DNA of 11,826 bases, from positions 1-11,826 of the forward strand of contig NW_013651881.1 in the NCBI RefSeq assembly GCF_000499385.1, given 5' to 3'. The notes under the pieces are model-generated. The model saw nothing but the letters and a program-made list of their open reading frames with translations, did no database searches and was not told the DNA's origin. Every line of letters starts with the position of its first letter. Position 1 is the first letter of the stretch. The DNA is from Eimeria necatrix (taxonomy: Eukaryota; Apicomplexa; Conoidasida; Eucoccidiorida; Eimeriidae). This document shows positions 1-7,004 of this stretch, in pieces. The position numbers and the translations under genes are program-made.

Positions 1-71
<71 letters not shown>

Positions 72-231
72 TGACAAGATGTGTTTGTCGCTGCCCAGGA
101 GGTCTTTTTCGAGGGCAATCTTCTCGAGGGTTTCGACTGCGATTTGCGCAGCAGCTTCGAAGCCGTCGGCAATCCGCAGCGGATGCAAACCCTTCTCCAT
201 CAGCCGCAGCGCCTCCGACAGCAAGTTCCCT

Positions 232-323
<92 letters not shown>

Positions 324-372
324 AGGGCGGCGGAGGCGGAAGTGGCAGCCGCGCAAGTCGCAGAGGGGAGGA

Positions 373-431
<59 letters not shown>

Positions 432-1361
432 ATTATTTGGGCTTTTGTTTAGTGGTAGAGCCTAGGCGAAAGGGGGCAGCAGCAGCCGAACAATCAATGA
501 ACGGAAAAACCAAAGAGCTGAATAAAGATGCAGCAAAAAATCAGCAACAACTCCTAAACCCTACACCCTAAACCCTAAACCCTAAACCCTAAACCCTAAA
601 CCCTCGGCCCACCGGCCAAGATAACGACGCCCGTCGTGCCGTCTCCAATTTCTGCATCTTGAGCTCGCGAGAGGTCCACTAGCAGCTTGGCGCACTGGTG
701 CTTCACCTGCGAGCCAAACCCTAAACCCTAAACCCTAAACCCTAAACCCTAAACCCTAAACCCTCCCCTTCCCGCTGTCGCTGCGCAGGGGCGCAGCTGC
801 CGAGGGTTTGCGCGAGGGTTTGGCGCGGGCCCGGGCGCGGCGCGCAGGCCCCGCGCGCACGACCTACGGCCTAGGGTTTAGGGTTTAGGGTTTAGGGTTT
901 AGGGTTTAGGGTTTGGGACCTGCATCTTGTCCAAAATAGTGGCCCCGTCATTTGTCACTGTTATTTCCCCGTCGGGCCCCACAATGATTTTGTCCATTCC
1001 TTTAGGGCCGAGGGAAGAGCGCAGGGAGTCCGCCACGGCCTTGGCAGCAACAATGTTGGCCTGCAAAACCCTAAACCCTAAACCCTAAACCCTAAACCCT
1101 AAACCCTAAACCCTAAGCCCCAGGCCAGGGCCTGTGCGCAGGCTCCAAAAGCAGCGGCTGAAGGGGACTCTTGGTGCTGGGGAGTGGAAGGGCTGCTGCG
1201 GAAACGCAGAGCCGGGACGCCCCAAACCCTAAACCCTAAACCCTAAACCCTAAACCCTAAACCCTCGCCTTGTGGGCCTCGATCCCCTTCAGCCGCTTCT
1301 TCTCCTCCTGCTCCCGCAGGATGATAAAAGGGTTTCCGAATTCGTCGGTGGCGATGTTCAT
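1..1361 (-). CDS. CCT5: T-complex protein 1 subunit epsilon (CCT5), 5' part, four exons
   Basis: CCT5 is one of eight subunits of the cytosolic CCT/TRiC chaperonin, which folds actin, tubulin and other proteins using ATP. Exons on the minus strand: 1361-1269 (or to 1263), 1060-920, 706-613, and 229 to beyond position 1. They join in phase. Exon 1 reads [18 protein letters not shown], close to the known CCT5 N-terminus (FDEYGRPF). Exon 2 has [20 protein letters not shown] and TNDGATIL. Exon 3 carries the ATP-site signature [12 protein letters not shown]. Exon 4 has [18 protein letters not shown], matching GIHPIRIADGYEQAARVA, which separates epsilon from the other subunits. About 185 residues of a family-typical 540 are visible. 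Junctions: CAG|GTCCC and GCAG|GTGAAG around intron 2, GCCG|GTGGG and GCAG|GGAAC around intron 3. Intron 1 uses either a GC donor after CACAAG or a GT donor six bases downstream. Exon 4 runs into an in-frame poly-Ala tract (GCT codons) that continues off the window, so its 3' end is unknown. Identity is firm; the intron 1 donor and the end of exon 4 are not. Confidence 0.92.
230..612 (-). other. CCT5 intron 3, repeat-filled
   Basis: The 383-base intron between the GDGTT exon and the RIADG exon. Read on the plus strand it holds a CAG run (about 232-288) passing directly into a GGC run (about 287-323), a second CAG run (about 375-430), and an AAACCCT array (553-604). The minus-strand acceptor lies at the very end of the CTG run (CTGCAG|GGAAC), so the repeat itself supplies the sequence before the splice site. 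The long plus-strand open frames here are Ser/Ala/Gln/Gly homopolymers and not genes. Confidence 0.8.
553..604 (+). repeat. Telomere-like AAACCCT array in CCT5 intron 3
   Basis: About six AAACCCT units, the first degenerate (CTAAACCCTACACC). It ends eight bases before the intron 3 donor at 612. In the CCT5 transcript it would read as UUUAGGG, a G-rich RNA. Confidence 0.9.
715..917. repeat. Opposed telomere-like arrays filling CCT5 intron 2
   Basis: Two arrays lie head to head inside a 213-base intron. 715-764 has about seven AAACCCT units; 872-917 has about six to seven AGGGTTT units. They are separated by about 107 bases of very GC-rich sequence. The arrays could pair with each other as a long stem in DNA or in the pre-mRNA. 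The splice donor (919) and acceptor (707) lie within about ten bases of the arrays. Confidence 0.88.
1065..1265 (+). repeat. Two AAACCCT arrays in CCT5 intron 1
   Basis: Arrays at 1065-1116 (about seven units) and 1223-1265 (about six units) flank roughly 105 bases of unique GC-rich sequence. The first abuts the acceptor (TTTTGCAG on the minus strand). The second overlaps the possible GT donor at 1262, so one candidate donor is formed by the repeat (GG|GTTTAG). Confidence 0.88.
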
Positions 1362-1385
1362 CTTCTCTGAACTGCGCAGACATCC
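1362..1385 (-). promoter_or_regulatory. CCT5 5' leader with an out-of-frame upstream ATG
   Basis: The 24 bases before the chosen CCT5 start contain another ATG (1383-1381 on the minus strand), 22 bases upstream and so out of frame. The sequence TGCGCAG just before the start also resembles a splice acceptor, so a 5' UTR intron is possible. The start at 1361 is preferred because it gives the family's N-terminal sequence. Confidence 0.4.
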
Positions 1386-1858
1386 CAAACCCTAAACCCT
1401 AAACCCTAAACCCTAAACCCTCGGGGCCTCTAACGCAGGCCTCCCTCTCCGTGCATTCGCCTCTCGATACCGCCGTGTGGGGCCCTTAACTGTTAGGCCT
1501 TCGCCCCAAACCCCAAACCCTAAACCCTAAACCCTAAACCCTAAACCCTAAACCCTAGTGAGCCGCAGTGCATGCAGGGCCCTGTGCAGTCGCCCGAGGG
1601 TTTGAGTGGGGAAGAGAGCGCCTCCGTGCGCAGCTAGGGTTTAGGGTTTAGGGTTTGGAGTCTAGGGTTTATGAGTTAGGGTTTAGCGTTTGCTGCGAAG
1701 AGGATGAAAGACAGGCGGCTTACGGGGTTTTCACAAAGCCAAAGTGCGCGAAACCCTAAACCCTAAACCCTAAACCCTAAGGACGGGCGAGGCGAGCCGT
1801 GCGTACAACTAAACACACCTAAATTAATAAAATTGATTCAAAATGAACAAATTATAAA

Positions 1859-1890
<32 letters not shown>

Positions 1891-2375
1891 ACAGCAGCAG
1901 CAGCAGCAGCAGCAGACACACAAGAGACCCCCGCCAAGGGCGGGCGAGGGGCCACTGGGCCTGCGCTGGGGCTGGTTGGCAAACCCTAAACCCTAAACCC
2001 TAAACCCTAAACCCTAAACCCTAAGCTCTAAACCGTAAGCCCTACACTCCGTACTCAAAACTCAAACCCTAAACCCTAAACCCTAGCTTTTCAATAACCA
2101 CCTAGGCGCGCATCTACCTCTCAGCCGCTGCTAAGAGAACGCCTAAACCCTAAACCCTAAACCCTAAACCCTAAACCCTAAGTCATAAAGCATAGGCCCC
2201 AAACGTGTATTAACGCTCTTGGCAGCTCAAGCCCTGGGAAAGGACGCCAGTTCCAGCCCCCAAACCCCAAACCCTAAACCCTAAACCCTAAACCCTAAAC
2301 CCCAGCCACTAGCATCATTCTGGCTTGCCTGAGGCTGGGAACACTCCTTCTTGAGGGTTTAGGGTTTAGGGTTTT
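1386..2375. repeat. Intergenic block of dispersed telomere-like arrays between CCT5 and the NOV gene
   Basis: No gene is seen here. AAACCCT arrays lie at about 1386-1421, 1507-1557, 1751-1780, 1981-2024 (then degenerate), 2064-2085, 2142-2181 and 2262-2303. Arrays in the opposite orientation lie at about 1634-1689 (degenerate, with spacers such as GGAGTCTAGGG) and 2354-2375. Unique spacers of 40-130 bases lie between them, none with a convincing coding segment. As CCT5 points left and the next gene points right, this is probably a shared divergent promoter region, but no promoter motif can be named. Confidence 0.85.
1806..1915. repeat. (CTG)10-CA-(CAG)8 foldback next to an AT-rich segment
   Basis: Ten CTG triplets (1860-1889) are followed after two bases by eight CAG triplets (1892-1915), a near-perfect inverted repeat able to form a hairpin of about 24 base pairs. 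It follows one of the most AT-rich stretches in the window (about 1806-1858, with AAATTAATAAAATTG), in otherwise GC-rich DNA. Confidence 0.9.
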
Positions 2376-2649
2376 GTCTTCATATTTTTGCCACCTCTCC
2401 TGCTTACGAGGGGTCCCGCCGAAAGTACCAGATCTGTGGAGGAAGTAGTAGCGGCAGCAGCAGCAGCAGCAGCTGCTGCTGCTGCAGCAGCGGGAGCTGC
2501 TGCTGCTGCGGCGGCAACAGCAGCAGTAAAAGCAGCAGCAAAAGCAGCAGCAGCTGCTGGAGCAGCAGCAACAGCAGCAGATGGAGCTGCCGTTGCTGCA
2601 GCAGCCACAGCAGCGGCAACAGCAGAGGTAGGAGCTACAGCAGCAATAC

Positions 2650-2685
<36 letters not shown>

Positions 2686-2744
2686 GCGGCTGTGGAGCTT
2701 TTTCCTTATGAAGCTGGCGGTTGTGCAGCAGCAAAGCTTCCAAT
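2376..2744. repeat. Alanine/glutamine-type CAG-rich sequence upstream of the NOV gene
   Basis: After the last inverted AGGGTTT array the sequence is unique for about 75 bases (2376-2450), then becomes an imperfect GCA/CAG/CTG mixture to about 2690. The plus frame that is later coding is open here as an Ala-rich stretch but has no ATG and is closed by TGA at 2709-2711. It could be 5' UTR, promoter or a spliced upstream exon; the sequence does not decide. Confidence 0.5.
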
Positions 2745-2819
2745 ATGCAGCAGCAGAAGCTGCAGCAGCAGAAGCTGCAGCAGCAGAAGCTGCAGCAGCA
2801 GAAGCTGCAGCAGCAGCAG
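2745..2819 (+). repeat. 15-bp minisatellite encoding (L/M)QQQK, containing the first ATG
   Basis: Units of CTGCAGCAGCAGAAG at 2760-2774, 2775-2789 and 2790-2804 are preceded by ATGCAGCAGCAGAAG at 2745-2759 and decay into pure CAG after 2805. The first possible ATG of the NOV frame is thus a C-to-A variant of the repeat unit, which weakens it as evidence for the true start. Confidence 0.9.
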
Positions 2820-3235
2820 CAGCAGCGCAGCTTGCACACAGACAAATGGGTGTGCGTCTCTTGGGGATCTGCTGCTGCTGCTGCTGCTGCTGCGGACACC
2901 AGGCTGCGGGGTTCGCTGCTAGGTGGAGTTGCAAAGAGTTTAGAGCTGCTGCTGCAGCAGGAGCTGCAGCAGCAGCAGCAGCAGCAGCAGCAGCGGTACC
3001 GGGTCGCGCGGTCGCCATGCAGCAGCAGCAGCAGCGCGGGGTGCATCTGTGGCTGCAGCTCCCCTTGTTTTGTGTCAGTGCAGCAGCAAGCAGCAGCAGC
3101 TGCTGCTGCTGCTGCGCTGCTGCGTCGGGTGTACGTACAGCCCGTTGCTGCTGTGCTGCTGTCAGCAGCCCCGAAGCCAGAAGGGGCGCAGCAAGTGCAT
3201 GCGCTGCTGCTGCCTGCAGATGAAGCCAGGGAGTG

Positions 3236-3275
<40 letters not shown>

Positions 3276-3386
3276 AACCAGCAACAGCAGCAGCAGAAGC
3301 AGCAACAGCAGCAGCAGAAGCAGCAACAGCAGCAGAAGAAGCAGCAACAGCAGCAGCAGAAGCAGCAACAGCAGCAGCAGAAGCAG

Positions 3387-3442
<56 letters not shown>

Positions 3443-3846
3443 TCAGTGGCACCTGCTGCAGTGGAAGTGGCGCGGTGCTGCTCTGCTTGCTGCTCGTGAG
3501 CTGTGTCTTCTTGTCAGCGCAGCAGCAGCAGCAGCAGCAGACTGCAAGCCCACGGCTGCTGCTGCTGCTGCTGAAGAGGCAGCAGCAGCAAGAGAAGCGA
3601 TTGCGGCAGAACTCGCATTTCCGGTGGCGTTCTTGCTGCACAACCACGTGGTCTTTGCTGCCAGCAGCAGCAGCAGCAGCAGCAGCAGCTGCTGCTGCTC
3701 TATGGGCCTCTACGCAGCAAAGTGGCTGCGCGTGCTGGTAGGGAGCAGCCTGCAGCAGCAGCTGCTGCTGCTGCGGTTTCAGGGTCTTGCTGCAGCAGCA
3801 GCGGAGCTGCTGGAGGAGCAGCAGCAGGAAGAAACCCCGCAGCCGC

Positions 3847-3888
<42 letters not shown>

Positions 3889-4061
3889 GCACTTTGTTCT
3901 GCAGCAGCAGCAGCGCAGCAGCAGGAGAGGTTGTCCTCAGCAAAACTGAAGCAGAAGAAATGCAGCGCCATTTTGCTGCTCTTGAAGTGATGGAAGTGGA
4001 CGGCTGTAGAGACGCTGCAGCAGCAGCGCCTCTCCCAGCTTTCTGCATACTGCAGCAGCAA

Positions 4062-4118
<57 letters not shown>

Positions 4119-4211
4119 GAAAGAGCAGCAGCGGGGGAGCCTCCCAGGGCGGCGGAGCTGTCTGCTGCTGCGCCCAAGGCAGCGACACAAGCGATGCTGC
4201 GGGAACAGCAA

Positions 4212-4288
<77 letters not shown>

Positions 4289-4390
4289 GCAGGAGGAGGA
4301 AGATGAGCTCGCGCTATTCTCGCCAGAGAGCGTGAGGCATCGAGTTGCTGCTGAAGTCCTGCGCCAAGTTGCCAAACCCCCAAGCAGCGG

Positions 4391-4448
<58 letters not shown>

Positions 4449-4577
4449 AGCAGCAGCAGCAAGCCAGGGCTTTTCTCGAATTTGCATTTTCTTCCAGCAT
4501 GTCTGAAGAGCCTGCCGGATTTTGTCGACAGGCGCATGCAGGCAGGCAGGTTAGCTGCACTTGCTGCAGTAGCAGCA

Positions 4578-4609
<32 letters not shown>

Positions 4610-4716
4610 GGTTGCTGCTCTTGCTGCTGCTGCTGTTGCTCGTGCTGTTGTTCATGTTGCTGCTTCTGCTGTTGTTCCTGCTGCTGTTGCCGTTGCTGCT
4701 GTCCCTTTTGGCGAGT

Positions 4717-4750
<34 letters not shown>

Positions 4751-4945
4751 GGTGGTCACTGCCGAGCGGCTTCGTCTGGAAAGCCCCTAGCGGCTGCGAA
4801 GCCAAACCCTAAACCCTAAACCCTAAACCCTAAACCCTCGCTTTTTGTCTCAGGCTGGGGGAGCTGCTGGCCTTCACTAAGATCGTCCCTCAGGAAGTTT
4901 GCAAGCACTTTGGGTTTAAGCTGCAAAACATTGTACAGGTGAGCC

Positions 4946-4976
<31 letters not shown>

Positions 4977-5924
4977 GTTGCTGCTGCTCGTGTTGCTGCT
5001 GCTCGTGCTGCTGCTGCTCGTGCCGCTGCTGCTCGTGTTGCTGCTGCTCGTGTTGCTGCTGCTCCTGCTGCTGCTGCTCGTGCTGCTGCTGCTAGTGCTG
5101 CTGCCGCTCGTGCTGCTGCTGCTAGTGCTGCTGCCGCTCGTGCTGCTGCTGCTAGTGCTGCTGCTGCTGCTGCTAGTGCTTCTGCCGTCAGTGGTGCTGC
5201 TGCTGCTAGCGGTACTGGTGCTGTTGCTGATGCGGCTGCTAGCGCAGGTGGTGCTGTTGCTGCTGCTGCTAGCGCTGCTGCTGCTATTTGTTGCTTGTGC
5301 AGCTGCTGCTGTTTGTTGCTGCTGCTGCTAGTACTGCAGATGCAACCTTTCTCCTGCTGCTGTTGATGCGGCTGCAGGTGCTGCTGCTGCCGCTAGTGCT
5401 GCAGCCGCTGCTAATGTGCTGCTGCTGCTGATGCTTCTACAGCTGCTGCTGCTAATGCTGCTGCTGCTGTTAGGCCTGCTGCTGGTAGCGCTGCTGCTGC
5501 TGCTGCTGTTGGTAGTGCTGCCGCTGCTGCGGGTATTGCTGCCGGCGTTTCTGCTGCTGGAGATGCTGCTGCTGCTGCTGTCGTTCTTTGTCTAGCAGTG
5601 CAGACTGGTGCTGCTGCTGCTGTTCTGTTGCTGCTGCTCTCAGTGCTGCTTCTGTGGCTCCTTTGTTGCTGCTGCTGCAGCTGCTGCTCGCAGTGCTGCT
5701 GCTGTTGCTGCTGTTTTGCTGCCTAGAACAGGAAGGAACCACCACCTGGTCAGTTTCCAGCGAATCCCCCGCTGCAGCAGCAGCAGCAGCAGCAGCAGAT
5801 GGAGCAGCAGCAGAAGTTGGGTCAGCAGCAGCAGCAGCAGCGGCAGCAACAGAAGTCACTTGCATCTGGTTGAATGGTGAACAAGAAACTGGACTTCCGT
5901 TTGATTTGCTGCTGAAGTTTAAAG

Positions 5925-5961
<37 letters not shown>

Positions 5962-6310
5962 AGAGCAGCAGCTCTTTATAGAGGTCAAGGCCTCTGTCCT
6001 TGTAAGCGCAAAACCCTAATTCCAAGCCCGAGTTGTAAACCCTAGCACAAACCCTAATCGCAAACCCTAGCTGTAAACCCTAGCCGCAAACCCTCATCTC
6101 AAACCCCAGTTATAAACCCTAGCCACAAACCCTCGTTGCAAGCCCTAGCTGTAAACCCTAGCCACAAACCCTAGCCATAAACCCTAATCTCAAACCCTTT
6201 TCTAAACCCTCGTTCGCCCCCCCACTCTAAACCCTACCTGAAAACCCTCGCCATAAACTGCAGCAGGAGCTGCTGCAGCAGCTCGTGCTGCAGCAGCACG
6301 ACTAGTGAGA

Positions 6311-6352
<42 letters not shown>

Positions 6353-6888
6353 CCTGTGTGCTTCTGCAGGACACCTGGGAGTTTTGCCTCTCTCCTCAGC
6401 AGCTGCGGTTTGCTGCTGAGCACCAAACGGACTTTGTGTAAGTCTCGAAAAGTCCAAACCCTAAACCCTAAACCCTAGGGGTGGTCGTGTGATCGAGGGT
6501 TTAGGGTTTAGGGTTTAGGGTTTGATGGGCGCGCTGCGGCTTCTTGCCGCGCAGTCTTGGCCCCCAAGGCTTAGGGTTTGGGGGCCGGTCCGCCCACGAG
6601 GGTTTAGGGTTTAGCGTTTAGGGTTTAGGGTTTAGGGTTTAGGGTTTAGGGTTTAGGGTTTAGGGTTTGCGTGTGAGGGTTTAGGGTTTTGATGGTCTCG
6701 TCGCTGCGCTCGGGGGCCCCCCGGTGGGCAGCAGCAAATAGAGTTTCGAAATGTCTTTTAAGAGCTGCGGACGACAGCGAAGAAGGGGACTTGGAACTGC
6801 TGTAAGGGTTTAGGGTTTAGGGTTTAGGGTTTAGGGTTTGGGGTTTTAATGCGCATTCAGATCAAGATGTCTGAAATGGCGAATTTAA
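2745..6888 (+). CDS. NO VEIN C-terminal (NOV_C / DUF3883-like) domain protein with homopolymer tracts, six proposed exons
   Basis: Proposed exons: 2745-4549, 4854-4938, 5732-6001, 6370-6437, 6742-6801, 6861-6888, giving 771 residues in phase. The first exon is Gln/Ser/Ala-rich with unique segments such as FPVAFLLHNHVVFAA and LFSPESVRHRVAAEVLRQ that I do not recognise. The domain starts where exon 1 (MQAG, donor CAG|GTTAGC) joins exon 2 (acceptor TCTCAG|G), creating GRLGELLAF. It continues with EVTCIWLNGEQETGLPFDLL (about 671-690) and FIEVK (712-716) in exon 3, and DTWEFCLSPQQLRFAAEH in exon 4. These follow the NOV_C order: GRxGE, W-x-N-x-x-x-E-T/S-G-L-P-[YF]-D, IEVK, then FxxSxxExxFAxE. D688 and E714-x-K716 resemble a PD-(D/E)xK nuclease site; activity is inference. 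The HSP90-like ATPase of plant NOV is not in the window. Exons 2-4 are well supported and exon 5 fairly; exon 6 (SRCLKWRI then TAA) and the start are weak. Confidence 0.75.
3236..3441 (+). repeat. Polyglutamine tract with a 21-bp QQQKQQQ-type pattern
   Basis: About 200 bases of CAG/CAA codons in the NOV reading frame, with AAG or AAC replacing CAG at regular spacing (CAGCAGCAGAAGCAGCAACAG). The mix of CAA and CAG suggests the glutamine frame has been kept at protein level here, unlike the pure CAG runs in non-coding DNA. Confidence 0.8.
4063..4462 (+). repeat. Poly-Ser, poly-Gln and Ser/Asn tracts late in NOV exon 1
   Basis: Three homopolymer blocks within 400 bases: AGC-encoded Ser (about 4063-4117), CAG/CAA-encoded Gln ending in an acidic EEEDE (about 4203-4305), and AGC/AAC-encoded Ser/Asn (about 4383-4459). 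They are separated by coding-like segments ERAAAGEPPRAAELSAAAP and LALFSPESVRHRVAAEVLRQ. The same CAG sequence is read as AGC or CAG in different blocks within one continuous frame. Confidence 0.8.
4550..4853 (+). other. NOV gene intron 1 with CTG runs and a telomere-like array
   Basis: A 304-base intron with donor CAG|GTTAGC and acceptor TTTTTGTCTCAG|G. It holds CTG/GTTGCTG repeats (about 4573-4752) and five AAACCCT units (4804-4838), the latter ending 15 bases before the acceptor. Reading straight through from exon 1 gives an Ala/Val-rich tail ending at the TAG at 4788-4790. That tail lacks the GRLGE motif which splicing creates. Confidence 0.75.
4939..5731 (+). other. NOV gene intron 2, CTG-rich and open in frame
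   Basis: A 793-base intron starting with a strong donor (CAG|GTGAGC) and ending at GAACAG|GAAGG. It is almost wholly CTG-derived. From the donor the exon frame stays open for 130 codons, mostly leucine with periodic valine, until TAG at 5329-5331. No conserved motif is present, and the NOV_C domain resumes in phase at 5732, so it is called an intron. Confidence 0.7.
4966..5178 (+). repeat. 15-bp CTG-derived minisatellite with a 30-bp higher-order period
   Basis: Units of CTGCTGCTGCTCGTG/TTGCTGCTGCTCGTG repeat about 14 times. From about 5086 the units alternate between a GCTAGTG ending and a CCGCTCGTG ending, giving a 30-bp period repeated at least three times. It lies inside NOV intron 2. 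Confidence 0.85.
6002..6369 (+). other. NOV gene intron 3
   Basis: A 368-base intron with donor CTT|GTAAGC and acceptor CTTCTGCAG|GAC, both good matches, phase 0. It contains a degenerate AAACCCT array with 13-bp period (about 6010-6256), a CTG/CAG foldback (about 6259-6300) and a CAG run (about 6316-6350) before the acceptor. Splicing joins FIEVKASVL to DTWEFCLSP, as expected for the domain. Confidence 0.78.
6010..6256 (+). repeat. 13-bp tandem repeat AAACCCTNNNNNN
   Basis: About 12 consecutive units of nearly constant 13-bp length consist of the telomere-like heptamer plus a six-base variable spacer (AGCTGT, AGCCGC, CATCTC, AGCCAC, CGTTGC, AATCTC and others). A few units are 12 bp, and the array breaks up after about 6195. 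It differs clearly from the pure heptamer arrays elsewhere. Confidence 0.9.
6438..6741 (+). other. NOV gene intron 4 with inverted telomere-like arrays
   Basis: A 304-base intron with a consensus donor (GT|GTAAGT) and acceptor CAAATAG. AAACCCT units lie at 6456-6477. Opposite AGGGTTT arrays lie at 6496-6523, 6598-6668 (about ten units, one with AGCGTTT) and about 6676-6690. Splicing gives DFV|VSKCLLRAADDSEEGDLELL in phase. Confidence 0.7.
6802..6860 (+). other. NOV gene intron 5, almost entirely telomere-like repeat
   Basis: A proposed 59-base intron with donor CT|GTAAGG and acceptor GCGCATTCAG. About 42 of its 59 bases are AGGGTTT units (6805-6846). The donor is good. The downstream exon is only 28 bases with a stop, so the acceptor could be elsewhere, for example TCTGCAG at 7007-7013. 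Confidence 0.45.
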
Positions 6889-6960
6889 TTTGGTGTTGCT
6901 TCTTCTTGCTTTTGCTGGGGGGCCTGCGGCGATTCAGCTGCGGGCGTCAGGGTTTCCAAA

Positions 6961-7004
6961 TTAGGGTTTAGGGTTTAGGGTTTAGGGTTTAGGGTTTAGG
7001 GTTT
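6961..7004 (-). repeat. AGGGTTT array downstream of the NOV gene
   Basis: About six AGGGTTT units. With the one preceding unit (TTAGGG after CCAAA at 6957) it separates the proposed NOV terminal exon from the low-complexity region that follows. A further short AAACCCT array lies at 7437-7456. Confidence 0.88.

Noticed and set aside
79..465. Plus-strand open frames with long Ala, Ser, Gln and Gly runs
   Set aside because: They lie antisense to CCT5 exon 4 and intron 3. Openness comes from CAG/GGC repeats, and the unique part is the complement of conserved CCT5 sequence.
2366..4537. Long minus-strand frames rich in Leu, Cys and Ala
   Set aside because: CTG repeats lack stops in all frames. 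The unique segments between runs look coding only on the plus strand, in the frame that continues into GRLGE.
4612..4819. Reading exon 1 straight through to the TAG at 4788 as the end of the protein
   Set aside because: The read-through tail is Ala/Val repeat with no motif, whereas splicing at 4549/4854 creates the family's GRLGE motif and keeps phase.
6010..6256. A CRISPR array
   Set aside because: The 13-bp units have a 7-bp repeat and 6-bp variable part, far too short, and they lie in a eukaryotic intron.
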